Shown here: in pieces, positions 48,862-60,371 of the stretch
How the letters are laid out: every line of letters starts with the position of its first letter
Position numbering within the stretch: the stretch's first letter is position 1
Assembly: GCA_905221605.1 (NCBI GenBank)
Contig: CAJNDS010000402.1
Coordinates: forward strand, 1-64,000
Direction of reading: 5' to 3'
Source of the DNA: Symbiodinium natans
Lineage: Eukaryota; Sar; Dinophyceae; Suessiales; Symbiodiniaceae
Length of the DNA: 64,000 nucleotides
Made by a program: the position numbers and the translations under genes
Notes under the pieces: generated by a model
The model's database searches: none
What the model was told of the DNA's origin: nothing
Seen by the model: only the letters and a program-made list of their open reading frames with translations

Positions 48862-49518
48862 TCACAGTATCTGAAGTTTGGTCACTGAACAGTGAAAATT
48901 CCAAACGGAACTGTCGCATGAGAACACACAAAATACACAAACTCTCAGTCTCATGGCGAGGCCTCTGATGCCTCTGGTCCCGGCTCTGCGGGCTCCGCTG
49001 ACTGCAAGGAGAAACGGACGACAACAGGGATACAACTCTCGGAATACGTGAGAAGCCCACAGGTTTAACTTCAAGGACCACCACGCCTTGCATGCCTTTT
49101 CCAGAGCCAGCTTGGAGCATCTTTCTTGTCGCGAGTCACAGGCTCCAAATGGCCATGGCCACTGCGAAGTATAGAAATGTTTACAAAAAATCTTTGTCCA
49201 ATTGGCTGCGCAACCAAACGTTGCCTGATGGATCTTGAGGGACTGCCAGTTGCAACCTCCTCTAACCTCAGCCAGCTTCACAGCTTCACATGTACAAGAT
49301 GGCAGTGTGGGCTCAGCTTCGGCGCTGCATCGAGCAGCGCATAAAAGCAGAGAAAGGCTTGATGGCTTCCTGATCGCTTCGTGCTCTAGAGACTCTAGAG
49401 TCCACCGCTGGTGTCTCGGAAGAAGTCTCTGCTTGAGTGCTGCAGCGTCACCGCCACCGAACAAACATAAAACGGCTCGCAACCTTGGAATCATGAGGCA
49501 CGGATGCGCCAATGTCAT
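48862..49518 (-). CDS. 218-residue open frame, unrecognised
   Basis: An uninterrupted frame from a true ATG at 49518, Cys- and Trp-rich, containing ALKQRLLPRHQRWTLESLEH and ACKAWWSLKLNLWASHVF. It has no membrane segment or known motif. Its length is notable for this intron-dense region, but chance openness cannot be excluded. Confidence 0.3.
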   Translation of the reverse strand: MTLAHPCLMIPRLRAVLCLFGGGDAAALKQRLLPRHQRWTLESLEHEAIRKPSSLSLLLCAARCSAEAEPTLPSCTCEAVKLAEVRGGCNWQSLKIHQATFGCAANWTKIFCKHFYTSQWPWPFGACDSRQERCSKLALEKACKAWWSLKLNLWASHVFRELYPCCRPFLLAVSGARRAGTRGIRGLAMRLRVCVFCVFSCDSSVWNFHCSVTKLQIL

Positions 49519-49992
49519 TCCACGACGTCTCCTCTGGCAACTCCTGTAAAAGCCACACTATGTCGTAAGCAAAGTCAAGTCGAGTGCTGCAAGAATGCGG
49601 ACTTCGCACGTTGTCCAGAGAGCCAGGATGACACGGCTATGACTCGACTTCACAATGTGAAGATTCAAGAGAGAATTCAAAAATGATCCTACTTGTAACT
49701 GGATGCAACTGGAAGGTCGGCATTGCTTTGACTCAAACATGTCCTCTGGATGGAAATCCAGGCTAACTGGGACGCCGCTCATCACATAGTTGCACCAAGC
49801 GGAGAACACAATGCTTTTATAAAAAGATCGCTAGCGCACTGCATAGACTAGAAGCGACTAGCGTCAAACTGCACTGGCCATTGCCCCCGCTTCTGCGAAA
49901 CTGAACTTCTGAAAGTCAGCGTTAAAACGAGCCTAGACTATCTGCTTCGCTGAGCAGAAGATCGCCCAGACTATGTCGAATCAAGACGAATG

Positions 49993-50553
49993 TCAGTTGA
50001 AAAATGCTGTCCGGCGTACAGGGGGCACCAGGTCGTGTACCTCACGAGCGTTCAGAACCTGCACTTGGTTCTGCAGTAGATGCAAAACATATTGGTGTGA
50101 GCCGTCCCTGTCCGCGGCTTCGGCAATCTCAGCGGCTGTGCGGCCACGCGAAGTCTTTTGGAGAGGATCTGCCTTTGCCTGCAGCAGCAAGCGCAGCATC
50201 TCATGGTCGCCCAACTTTGCTGCCTTGTGGATGGGGTAGATGCGTGCTTGAAGGACAGAGAAGCAGCCAGTTGCCAACGGCTCGCATACGCTTGAACACC
50301 CGTGCCTTTGCAGAAAGTCATGGAGCTGTTTGGCTTTCTGCCGCTTCAGTCTTGCCCTTCTGCTAGTGGGCTCCGGGTGCTCCTCGTTACCGAGCTGACA
50401 GGTGTCCAAAGTAGACTCCAAAGTGGTGTCGGCAACTGTACCGACTGTACCGGTAGTCCGGGTGATGTTGTGCAGCAAGTCAGTATCAAGGCATGGTTCG
50501 CTGCTGAAAAGTGAACTTGGTACCACTTTTCTCCCCATCAGGGCCACAGACAT
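49993..50553 (-). CDS. short ankyrin-repeat protein
   Basis: From an ATG at 50553 the minus strand encodes about 186 residues ending in RRTAFFN. After a basic stretch (RRARLKRQKAKQL) and a conserved-looking block DFLQRHGCSSV come two ankyrin repeats: YPIHKAAKLGDHEMLRLLL with QAKADPLQKT, then SRGRTAAEIAEAADR. The layout, a short Cys-containing lead and two repeats ending SHQYVLHLLQN, is one seen in many small dinoflagellate ankyrin proteins. Ankyrin repeats mediate protein binding; the partner is unknown. The frame is open upstream to a TTG at 50595, so the start could also lie in an upstream exon. Confidence 0.7.
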   Translation of the reverse strand: MSVALMGRKVVPSSLFSSEPCLDTDLLHNITRTTGTVGTVADTTLESTLDTCQLGNEEHPEPTSRRARLKRQKAKQLHDFLQRHGCSSVCEPLATGCFSVLQARIYPIHKAAKLGDHEMLRLLLQAKADPLQKTSRGRTAAEIAEAADRDGSHQYVLHLLQNQVQVLNAREVHDLVPPVRRTAFFN

Positions 50554-50595
50554 GTCATATGAGCCACGTAAGTCTAGGCCAACACTACCAGACAA

Positions 50596-52793
50596 CTATG
50601 AGCCAGGCCAAGCGTTCGAAAAGCAGAACGTGCCTCGCACGAGGTTGGAAGGCAGATGCAAGTTCTAGCGCACGTTTGCGGAATGACAAGGACAAAACAG
50701 CTTTCCGAGCTGACGCGTGCCGACACTGATGCCTATTTTGCGGAAGGCGTTTGCACTTCCAAGCGAGCTCCCCAAGCTCTGCTGCACCCCCAAGAGAAAA
50801 CCTCATAGAGACAAAAAACATGCGCACTCCACAGAGTGCAGCCGAAGCACTTCGACTACTTTGGTGCTGCTCTTTCAAGCAGTCGTGCTCTGACACTGAC
50901 GAAAAAGACTACATACATTGAACCAGCATCTGTAGGGCTAAGGAATGTTTAGGGCTTAAGGTAAAACACCTCCATCTTGAGCACACCTCTGTCAGGAAGC
51001 CCCGAGCTTCCCCTCTCCGTGGCTGGCTGCGGCCGCTGCGGCCGCTGCGGCGTGAGGTCAGCGGATGGCCGCGGGACACGCCTCTTTGGCGTCTGAGGCG
51101 ACCTGATCAGCGAATGACCACGAATGAGCACCGAATCAGCGTCTCTCTCCTGTTGCATCTGACACTTTCACTGCTGCCGAGCATCGACGCAGCACTCCGT
51201 GTATGCTCTTGATCTTCAGTGTTTCTCTGCGGCCGCCTGCTACTGGAAGAAGAGGAAGAGGAACTGTCGGAGGATGAAGTGGAAGATGTTGAAGAGGTTG
51301 AAGAAGCACGCGCGTGCTTCTGGTTCGGCGGAACCTCACCTGACAGGGGGTGTTGCGGGTTGTTTCATCTTCTCTCCGCACAGAGCGCGATCCATGTAGA
51401 ATAGTCACGCAAACTTGGGGAACCGCTCAGCAGTCAAAGACCGAGCGCAACAAGGCGCCCGATTCATGGTCAAGGCTTGAGAGCCCGGCCTTGTGGGCGT
51501 TGCGATCCCGGAGCCTGACCCAGGTTTGCTGTAGCCTCACCAGACCGTCTCCGTATGAGAGTTTGATGGGGTGATTGAGTAATATTCAGTACTTATGCCA
51601 TGTTCTTCATCCTGCAGTAGCTCTGTGTCGCGGCTTCTTAGTATGGGGTGGCGTGAAGCCCTCCGGTGCATGAGTTGAAGACCTGTGCTTTCCAAGCACC
51701 TTGGTTCGATCCCGTTGCGCGATGCTTGGCAGCGCAGCCGGAGACGACGGCAAGGAGGCCATGCATTTCGGTGCCCTTGGCATGGAGCAGCAGTCTGTGA
51801 CAGCAAGCGCAGCAAGTGTGGATGTGAAAGGATCCTCCATACGACCAATACTACATGATACTACCCGTAGCAAATGTTTTTCATTTGGGCGATACTTGCA
51901 ACTTCCTTGGGCGATCACTGCCTTACTTCGTCGTCCGCAATGCGCTTGCGGAAGTGGGGCTTCCAAGTAACCACAACTAGAACATGCAACGTGCCAAAAT
52001 GTCACCGTTGTACATCCCTGCCCCCATGTGCCTATTCCTCAAGTGTCTACTGTCTACTGGCCGAAGACCAGATAATCTCTCTGCAACGACTGCTTTACAA
52101 CATGTTAGTGCGGTATTATTAGAGCTGGAGCCACCTTTGATGTATCTTTCAAAAAACCCCTTAACCCATGTCATCCCGAGACACGATGTATGAACTGGCT
52201 GCTTCGTTCCCCCCGCCACCTTCGTTGTTGGGCCACGGCACCTGGCGATCTTCGGCGTCCTCACACTGGGAGCTCGCGGCCGAGCTCGGCGGCACTTCGG
52301 CGGCGTTGCCGGCTCCAGCCGCCTGCTGGTGCAGCTGAGGCTGCTCCCACACTGCAGCAGAAACATTGTGACAAAGACGAGACACTGTTGCCTACAGTCA
52401 TCGCCCACCTACAAAGTTCAGGACGGTTCGGTGCTCATCCTGCGGCCCAGGCGCCGCTTCTTCGGCGGCGTCTGTGCCGCGTTCCAGCGAGCCTGCAGCT
52501 GCCGGCCGAGGGCCTGAAACCACGGGTACTCTCCAGTTGAGCTCAAAGAACTCGTGTGTACAGTCTAAAGCACTCTTGGCTTTGGCTGCCGCCCAGCTGC
52601 TTGGGCTCGAAGGTCGTGTCGCAGCTCCCTCGATACGCCATCTGGCCCACCAAGCCGCTGTCTCAGATGACCCGCGTTGGCAACTCTTTTCATTCCTGCG
52701 AAGGATGCTGAAGAGTTTGCGCAGCATAAGGCATAAAGCCACTCCCCGAACGTTGAATGGCCCTTCCTGCAAAAGAAGCGCTCTAATGCCACC
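50596..52793. other. unassigned region with weak exon candidates
   Basis: 51237-51315 on the plus strand reads an acidic run (EEEEEELSEDEVEDVEEVEE); its complement is basic and Pro-rich. A minus-strand frame at about 51620-51835 reads MEDPFTSTLAALAVTD. The minus strand from 52796 down to about 52450 (PFNVRGVALCLMLRKLF, then KSALDCTHEFFELNW) may continue the gene whose exons lie in the duplicated block above it. None of these has a recognised domain. Confidence 0.3.
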
Positions 52794-53321
52794 GTCCTTG
52801 GTAGTGCCGGAACCAGCCGGGCTGCCGCAAGGCTGCGACGATGGCCCGGAAGTTCTGCGGGTGGACGGATGGTCCGGTGAACAGCGCACCGGTGTTGCGA
52901 TCCGACAGCACAGGCCGGGCAAGCAGATCGGGTGGTCCATTCAGGTATCTTTGCCTCCAGTGCTCAGACTTCTGCGCAACTGAAAGACGCAGATGAGAAC
53001 GATGGGAGGGTGTTGAGCTGTTCCAGGGTGCTCCCTTACTGTGCCCTGCTGCAGCCAAGAAGCCAAATGCTGGGCTGCGCCAGCTCGGCGAACCACTTGC
53101 TGTCTACCTGGCTGAGTGACAGCGCTTCGTCCGCGTGAAGTGCCTCTCAGGATGGCAGGATGATCGTCACGCGCGTGTGTCTTGCGGACTTTTTTGTGTG
53201 TATCGCGAATCACGAAGGTTGCTACCATGACGGAGATATAGGGGAGTGACGGGGCAACTCCTTCATTGCGAGGCTGAAGTGTTTCATGAAATTTCGGATC
53301 TCGCAAGCTGCAGCAGCCAAT
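52794..53321 (-). CDS. duplicated exon pair, copy A (unrecognised protein)
   Basis: Two minus-strand exons. About 53049-53107 contains KWFAELAQPSIWLLG. 52797-52979 contains RQRYLNGPPDLLARPVLSD and NFRAIVAALRQPGWFRHYQ. The whole block, including the intron between them, is repeated at 54552-55088 with few changes. I do not recognise the family. The second exon is well formed, with AG before it and a GA-type donor after it. Confidence 0.45.
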
Positions 53322-53344
53322 CGCCATGTCAACCACATTCGCTT

Positions 53345-53450
53345 CTCCGGCATCCGCTTCTCTTGGCATTGTCGTTGTTGTTGCTGTTGTTGGTGGTGGC
53401 GGCGTTGATGATGTGTAAGGGAGGTCGGGGGAGGGCGGGGGGGGGGGGGT
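53345..53450. repeat. GTTGTT/GGTGGC low-complexity and G-tract
   Basis: GTTGTTGTTGCTGTTGTTGGTGGTGGC-type repeat followed by a G-tract at 53437-53449. It lies between the two copies of the duplicated block. Confidence 0.7.
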
Positions 53451-53897
53451 GTGGGCGGGCACCGGTGTCAAGCGAACGTTGCCAGAACAATGTGAACATG
53501 TGAGAGGCACAAAGCCGGAGGTCCACTGCTCCGGAACTCCGAATGAGTGTTGCATGAGCGCCTCTGCAATGATGACAGCTGCCCAGGAGGAGCACGGCAT
53601 TGCTGTGGACTGCACCATCTTCACGCAAGCAATTTTGAGGTGAAATTGCCCCCTGAAGCCTTGCATGCACTCTGCACAAAGAGGATGCCACTCCCAACTT
53701 GACCCTCCAACGTGGAATTGCGCAGTGTCCTTTTAAGCATTATGCTGTGCACGTGTGTTGAAACTGTCGGCAGCCAGCATGTGGAATAGATCCTGAAGCC
53801 AAGCTTACCGAAATAACATCGTGCGGAATGTCTGCACCCGAGCTCCTCTCAATTGTCATCACCTGACACACACACATTCCCGAACGAAAAGCAAAAG

Positions 53898-53900
<3 letters not shown>

Positions 53901-53951
<51 letters not shown>
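53901..53951 (+). repeat. (CAG)17 microsatellite
   Basis: Seventeen uninterrupted CAG units. Frames reading poly-Gln, poly-Ser or poly-Ala across it are not supported by flanking coding sequence. Confidence 0.97.
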
Positions 53952-53952
<1 letters not shown>

Positions 53953-54551
53953 GGTGGAATCCACGAAGCGCCATGGTGTGCTGCTTTTTCTTCCCCCTCC
54001 AAAGCGTTAAGATGGGCCCTTCTCTTCTGGTGAAGGAATCAGTCTTGGGCGAGTATCTTGCAAACTGGGATGTCCGCTCCCCGAAACACGACCTCTGCGA
54101 TGCAATGTGGGGGACGGCTCACATGGACACTCTTAGCACACTTCGCCACTTCACATCGGCAACGCAAGGTCAATGGACATCCAAATCAATATACGTTTTA
54201 CTACGGCTATCACGCTTTCCATTCTGAAAGCCACACTCCTCAAGGCGCATTTGCTGCCGCTGGCTATGGAGCTTCTGCAGCGCCAGTTCTAAGGATCGCC
54301 GTCTCCGCTTTGTTGTCTTCCCCTGGAGCCCCTGAAGCTCGTTGTTGAGGACATCGCTTCGCAGCCTTTGTCGAAGCTGCCTCAAGACTCCACTGTTCAG
54401 TCCCTTCGGTTGGCTCAAGCGACCCGAACCTGCCAGACGCTTCATTCCTGCACACAGCAAAACCGGTCTTGCTTGGCAACATGTCGTGACATTTGGTCAA
54501 AAACGAATATGTTCCGACATCAATGGCGTGGCATGGTGTCAGAATCTAGCT

Positions 54552-55088
54552 GTCCTTGGTAGTGCCGGAACCAGCTGGGCTGACGCAAGGCTGCGACGAT
54601 GGCCCGGAAGTTCTGCGGGTGGACGGAAGGTCCGGTGAACAGCGCACCGGTGTTGCGATCCGACAGCACAGGCCGGGCAAGCAGATCGGGTGGTCCATTC
54701 AGGTATCTTTGCCTCCAGTGCTCAGACTTCTGCGCAACTGAAAAACGCAGATGAGAACGATGGGAGGGTGTTGAGCAGTTCCAGGGTGCTCCCTTACTGT
54801 GCCCTGCTGCAGCCAAGAAGCCAAATGCTGGGCTGCGCCAGCTCGGCGAACCACTTGCGGTCTACCTGGCTCAGTGACAGCGCTTCGTCCGCATGAAGTG
54901 CCTCTCAGGATGGCAGGATTAGGATTATTATCGTCACGCGTGTGTGTTTTGCGAGACAAAGCGTGGCTCTCTTGGGACTTTTTCGTGTATCTCGAATCAC
55001 GAAGGTTGCTACGATGACGGAGAGGAGGGGAGTGACGGGGCAACTCCTTCTTTCATGAAACTCTGGATCTCGCAAGCTGCAGCAGCCC
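54552..55088 (-). CDS. duplicated exon pair, copy B
   Basis: A near copy of 52794-53321, including the same exon boundaries and intron. Downstream on the minus strand the sequence differs from copy A. It reads, in another frame at about 54230-54400, a basic coiled-coil-like stretch (LRQRLRSDVLNNELQGLQG, then KTTKRRRRSLELALQKL). So either each copy joins different exons or one copy is dead. Confidence 0.4.
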
Positions 55089-55138
55089 CCATTTTCAAGC
55101 AGGAAGCATGCAGAAAGCCAGGACTTTAAACTCGATGT

Positions 55139-55322
55139 TCGACCCTAAACCCTAAAACAGTCCTAAAACAATCCTAAAACAGTCCTAAAACAGTCCTAAA
55201 ACAGTCCTAAAACCCTAAAACCCTAAAACCCTAAAGCCCTAAAACCCTAAAACCCTAAAGCCCTAAAACCCTAAAACCCTAAAACCCTAAAGCCCTCAAA
55301 CCCTAAAGCCCTAAAGCCTAAC
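55139..55322 (-). repeat. degenerate telomere-type repeat, CCTAAAA phase
   Basis: It starts with about five CCTAAAACAGT units (11 bp) and passes into CCCTAAAA and CCCTAAAG units. Confidence 0.9.
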
Positions 55323-55448
55323 ACACCATGTCCAGGAGTTGTTTAGCTGCAGGCTCCCGCCTCGCCGATGATGGAAGCCACCCCACTTGGCAGCTCCGGC
55401 ATCGCCAGAGAATGGGCGCTGCAAACCCGAGGACCGACAAGCCAAACT

Positions 55449-55590
55449 AAGGGCTTTAGGGTGTAGGGTTTGTGGTTTTAGGGTTTTAGGGTTTAGGGTT
55501 TAGGGTTTAGGGTTTAGGGTTGAGGGTTGAGGGTTTAGGGTTTAGGGTTTAGGGTTTAGGGTTTAGGGTTTTAGGGTTTAGGGTTTCTAG
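55449..55590 (+). repeat. telomere-type repeat (TTTAGGG)n, facing the previous array
   Basis: About fifteen TTTAGGG or TTGAGGG units in the opposite orientation to 55139-55322, with about 125 bp of unique DNA between them. The pair can form a large foldback. Confidence 0.92.
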
Positions 55591-55899
55591 CTACTTAAGC
55601 TACTTCATACCCACGTCCCAGCCGAGTCAAGCCTTCGCCCCCTTAACTCGAAACTCGTGGACTGCATCGGAAAAAAGTTCATGAGGGTCCATGCTTGCAC
55701 AGTACCGATGGAATATTCATGAGACTGATGAGGCCATGCCATTCCAGCTATGGTTGTCGAAGCTAAATCAGAGACATGAGCCAATTCACGAGGTATATGC
55801 ACGTTGTCTGTAGTGTTACCATAGTGCAAACAAAGAATTGGATGCACTCGGATGTAGCATTGGCCCTGCAAGGTCTGCCAAGTGCTGTGTGTAAGGAAT

Positions 55900-58800
55900 C
55901 GTGGCAACACCAGGATGCTCAGTCCAGCATGGGCCTGCCTGGGCGGTGTTTGCCGTGGGCGGCGGGGCATCACTGGCCGCGGGTGGCGGAGGAGTCGGCT
56001 GTTGTGGGGGATGACCTTTTTCCGCTCGCAACGATAATCCAGATTCACTGTCACTGGCAAGTACCGCCCGGAGCAGCAGGAAACACCCTCCGGCTGAGGG
56101 CTCTACTCTCTGGTGCTGGGACACCATGTACGGAGGCGAATGCCTGAGCCAAAGCCCATATGTCCGCGCTGCCGGGCCCACTCTGCACCTGAAGATCTGC
56201 CGAATCCACGCATGATGGTGCTTGTCTCCTTTCGGGTGGAGATTGGGATTGGTTGAAAGCAAAAGAAAAACGAGAAGAAAAAGAAAAACAGGCCTGCCCA
56301 GCTTGGTCTGCCTGTGTGGGTGGCCCGACCTGGTCCAGGTCAAAGCTCTGCGATGGGATAATGCCGCGGCCAAGGCCGAACGAGAGAAGTCAAGGAAACA
56401 AGCGTGCCACAAAAGGCAGGGACGGCAGGCACGGCAGCTGGCGCAGCTGGCACTGGTACCGGTGTCGGCATGGCCTGCCGAGCAAGGTGCGAAGCATTGC
56501 AGGCCCTTGCGAGCCCGCGTGAGCTCTTGTGAACAGATGTGAACGGTTGGGGTCTCCTGGCCTCCGCCTCGGCACTCTCAGGTCTCATCTCCTCATCCTA
56601 GTTTCGGGGTAACAGGCAGGCTCTCCCGAAATGAGTTGAGCTGCTGAGCTACCTTCTTGGAGCTGAGGCAAACTGCAATCTGCAATCGCTTGCACCCTAA
56701 ACTCCTACAACACCCTCGTATCTCCCCGACCTGCTGCAAGGGCGCCGCTGGAGGCAACACTGTCACAGGGGGGCTCAACGCGGCACTGGCGTCACTTGCG
56801 GGTGGTGGTTCGCCTTGCTGGGCTTCACCTGCGAAGGGTTTGTGCATGTTGAAAGGCCCGCCAACCCGTTCGACATGGGCGCTCAACTTTTCAACCGTTA
56901 ATGGGCCGTTAAGGCTTCGAAGTTAAAGAATCGTTCTTTTTCTGCACAGCCAGCGCGGCTGTCAAGTCAATCCACGTCTCCACCAACATCCTTGGGCCCC
57001 TCCATCAGCTTGCCTTGGCAACGTGAGATGCAAAGCGTGCTGTGGCCCAGCCAGCCACCGAAAGCTCAAACATATTCAATCTTCACAATAACATCAGAAA
57101 AGTCAGACACGCCACTCATGAGAAGCTGCATCACTGTCCTTGGGGATGCGAACTCTGACAACAACAGCCCGCATCATGGAGGACAAAGTAGGGCACACTC
57201 CAAAACAACATCAAGACATTCCGAGACTCTGCTGGCGCTTCAGGATGTTCACGAAATCCGGGTTGCTAAGCAGCTCCTCCTCCGATGCCCACACTATTCA
57301 TGGCTTCCAAACACCCACAGGATCCCGCAGGCACAAGGCACTTGGTGTCATGTCTCTCGGATGAGGCAAGTTTCAAGGGCTTTACCGAGCTTGTAGGGGC
57401 CTTGGGGCCTTGTACAGTAGGGCTTCATCTGCATAGCCTAGCAGCCTGCCCCAAAGCATCACATATAAGTTGTGACACTTGCGTCTGAACCCCCTTGCCT
57501 GCTGCACGATGTGGAGTACCACTACCGCACACCTCTGGAGAAGATGGCCGATGTGCATTTGCACTCTGGGCGGCCAGGTTCCGTCACTTGCGTCTGATAA
57601 TTCGATGAACATTTACGATAACCTGCAATGCGAAGCGCCAGTCCGTTTGGCGGTCCTGCTTCATGACGGCAGCTGTTTCAACTTCGTCCGCCGCCACCCC
57701 ATGAGCCTTCTCCACTTTGGCGTGCACCAGAGCCTTCCAGTCACGAGAGCGCAGCAGCAAGGCTAGTACTGACGTGTAGTCAGCTGACCTGGCAATGTGG
57801 GGACTCCCAAGTGGCTCCGGCCTTCAGCGCCACGGTGGCCGCCTTGAAGTCCTTGGACTCCACGTTCGGCTCTTTCAAGAAGCTGGCCACGAGCTTCTCC
57901 AGCTCGACCAGCGCATACTCCTCAGCTCTCGCCGCGGCTTCAACAGGATGGTGCGCTGACATGATGTTGGGGGAAGTTGGCCACAGAACAACCGATACCA
58001 ACATAGCAGAGCCATGTTGAGTAGGGCACTTTCATCTCCAAGATCTTCGCGGCCTCGAGGTCCCTGCCAGGTTTGAGGTCAGCTGGGTGCTGTCCTGAAA
58101 GACGGACCATGGACTCCATCACAAAGGGGTCGTTCTGCGACTCCGCCACCTGGGACTTCTTGTACACTCATAATGCTACACGCCTTCTACAGAGTTCTAC
58201 ACTGCTTATCTTATAAGTCTCAAAAAAAAAGTGTACATGTTCAGTTCTATAGGGGACTATGGTATCCCCGACAAGGTGCAAAAAAAGTGTACTCATTCAC
58301 CTACTAAGGCCCCTTTTGGGCCGTATCATGTTTCTTACTCCTGTCAGGGTCTCCCCGATGGTATGACTCCATGTCGAGGCACCATCCCCTCGAACTCCTG
58401 AATGCTGAGCCCCTGCTTCTCCAGTGGGTCGACGAGCCCGCAGGCTTCCACGCGGCTGTACGCTTCAGCGATGGAAACGTCCTGGCATCGCTGACATTCA
58501 GTAATTCCAGAACCTATGCTGAGGGATGAGTTTTTCAATACTTTTCATGCTTTCAACCAGAGGCCACTGAATCAGAGCAATCTCTGCCTTGCCGGCCAGC
58601 TGATCTCGCACGAGCTCCTGGGAAACTGGCCAAGAACAGATTCCCTTTAGAGGATGAATTTAATCTCCAACAAGCTCCAAAGCCGATTGCGTGGGATCGT
58701 GGACAGGGGAATGAGCCCCAAAAAATATTGCCAAAATCGCCAAAGGACTTCTACCACCTGCTTGGCTCGCTGCTCCACGTCCAGCAGCTGAGCCAGCACC

Positions 58801-59266
58801 TCCTTAAGAAGCGCCTTTGAGTCCTGCACAGATGTCGCGGTACCAACAGACAGAGCGGCACAGGGGGGTTGTTCTCAACTAGGATCCCTTTTGGGGGCTT
58901 TCCTTTTGTGTAAGGAATCCTCTTTGCAGTGTCCCATAACTGTTGTGATGTTCTCGTAAAGGGGACCCTCATTTCAGCTAATTTATAACACCCTCTTGGA
59001 TGGCCACGCAAAGTCCTTGGCATCTGCACCGGAGCTCTGCTCTTCCTCGCTTTCTTCCCTGCAAACCGCGAGATGTCATGGGACGCCTTCACTCTTTCAG
59101 GTTCGGAATAATGAAGCACGTCCTTGGAGAAAGGAGGCGTATCCATGCGTATACCATGCCTGATCAGCAGGTAGAGCACTGCCAGCATGAACAAGCTGCC
59201 GGCCGCAAGGATTGCAGGCTTCAGGTCGCTCATCGCCGGCATTTTCCCTGGCAGCACGTACAACAT
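55900..59266 (-). CDS. membrane-anchored multi-exon protein, family not recognised
   Basis: The first exon, from an ATG at 59266 or 59242, encodes a single hydrophobic anchor (AAGSLFMLAVLYLLIRHGI) and then a basic segment. Helical exons follow: 58758-58823 (SKALLKEVLAQLLDVEQRAK), ~58530-58617 (LVRDQLAGKAEIALIQWPL), ~58380-58481 (AYSRVEACGLVDPLEKQG), ~58030-58158 (KKSQVAESQNDPFVMESM), ~57815-57955 (EEYALVELEKLVASFLKEP), ~57624-57740 (KALVHAKVEKAHGVAADEVE), ~57220-57285 (EEELLSNPDFVNILKRQQ) and ~57070-57118 (SGVSDFSDVIVKIEY). Pro/Ala-rich stretches at 56720-56880 and 55920-56070 may be its tail. Exon phases agree where checked. The layout suggests a membrane-tethered, largely helical cytosolic protein. 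I cannot name a function. Confidence 0.6.
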
Positions 59267-60371
59267 CGCACAACTAGACTTAGAATTTAAAATCTTGATT
59301 TAGAACATTCTGAGAGGTGATGTGTCCACAAGCGCAGCTCGTTTCATCGGTGGGGTCCAGGTCAGGATAGGTCAGCACTGTGAAGCTGCAGTCAAGCGGA
59401 CAAGTAGTGCTTGTAACACACGCGCGCATGTTGGCGCCCAGTCTTGTGCCTTCAAAACAAGCCTGCCTTTGCATACGCCTCCTTACTGTTGGGCCACTCA
59501 GTGCGCTCAGTGACCATGCGAAACAGGAGGCCTTGTGGCTCAGCCACTCTGGCCCGCAAGATCGGGCAGTGCCGGATGTGGGCTAAAACGTGCCGGAGAA
59601 TCTAAGAACCGAAGAATGCTGAATCTTCGTTTGAGTGCAGTCCTTACAGTCCTTACAATCCTAACAGTCCTGACAGTCCTGACAGTGCTGAAGTTGCAAA
59701 TCTTGCGTATACTAATGCTAGGCTGCATGTTCTGAGTGTCACGAGTGATCATGAGGCGGTTTGGTCTGATCGCCTATGGGCTGCGCAAAATCGAGACATC
59801 TCTGTCGCCTGCCGCAAGCTAGCTGCGAAACCACCGGCGTTGACAGCCACCCGCTTCTCACGTCTACTGCATCCGCGGCTCGGCCTGTCTGAGCAAGCAC
59901 GACAGCAAGGAAGCACCGCAATGTTCGCAGCTTTTCTCGTTCGCAAGACAGGGGGCTAAGCTGCCCTGAAGATCTTCGCTCGCAACTTAAAAAAAGTGCC
60001 TTGGCTTCGTTCGAGCTGCGGAATGCTAACAGAGCAGTTAGACGTTCAGCATTCCATGCTTCGGCCCTTGCGCTGTCGGCAACTCGAACCAGTGCGTCAT
60101 TACCTTCAAAGCGTGGCCACACACGAAGTTTTGGCGAATGACTCGTGGCTGCTGTCGGCCATGCTTCCATCTGTTCTACACATCTTCGTGGCGGATGGAG
60201 AAGACGGTCTGCTTTGCATGCAGATCACTGGAAAAAAGGCACCGAAGCTACGCGGCCAACAACTCTTTCTCTGCCGAGGAGTACCTGCATGCAGAGCTCG
60301 AACACGCATGCCTCTGCGTAATTCCTCACACGAGGAGGCACACAACTCTTGGCGCACTCCTCGGATGTGCC
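59267..60371. other. spacer between the membrane-anchored gene and UROD
   Basis: This should hold the 3' end of the UROD gene and the promoter side of the next gene. A minus-strand stretch near 60000-60120 (ALVRVADSARAEAWNAER) is open but unplaced. A TCCTTACAGTCCTTACAATCC short tandem repeat lies at about 59640-59690. No further feature is supported. Confidence 0.35.

Noticed and set aside
51690-51725. tRNA-like GGTTCGATCCC box with a nearby GTGCTTTCCAAGCAC stem
   Set aside because: The anticodon-type loop has the wrong size, no seven-base acceptor stem pairs around it, and there is no D-arm. It looks like a chance match to a B-box.
53740-53964. Poly-Ala or poly-Gln protein
   Set aside because: Only the (CAG)17 repeat supports it, and the flanks do not read as protein in any frame.
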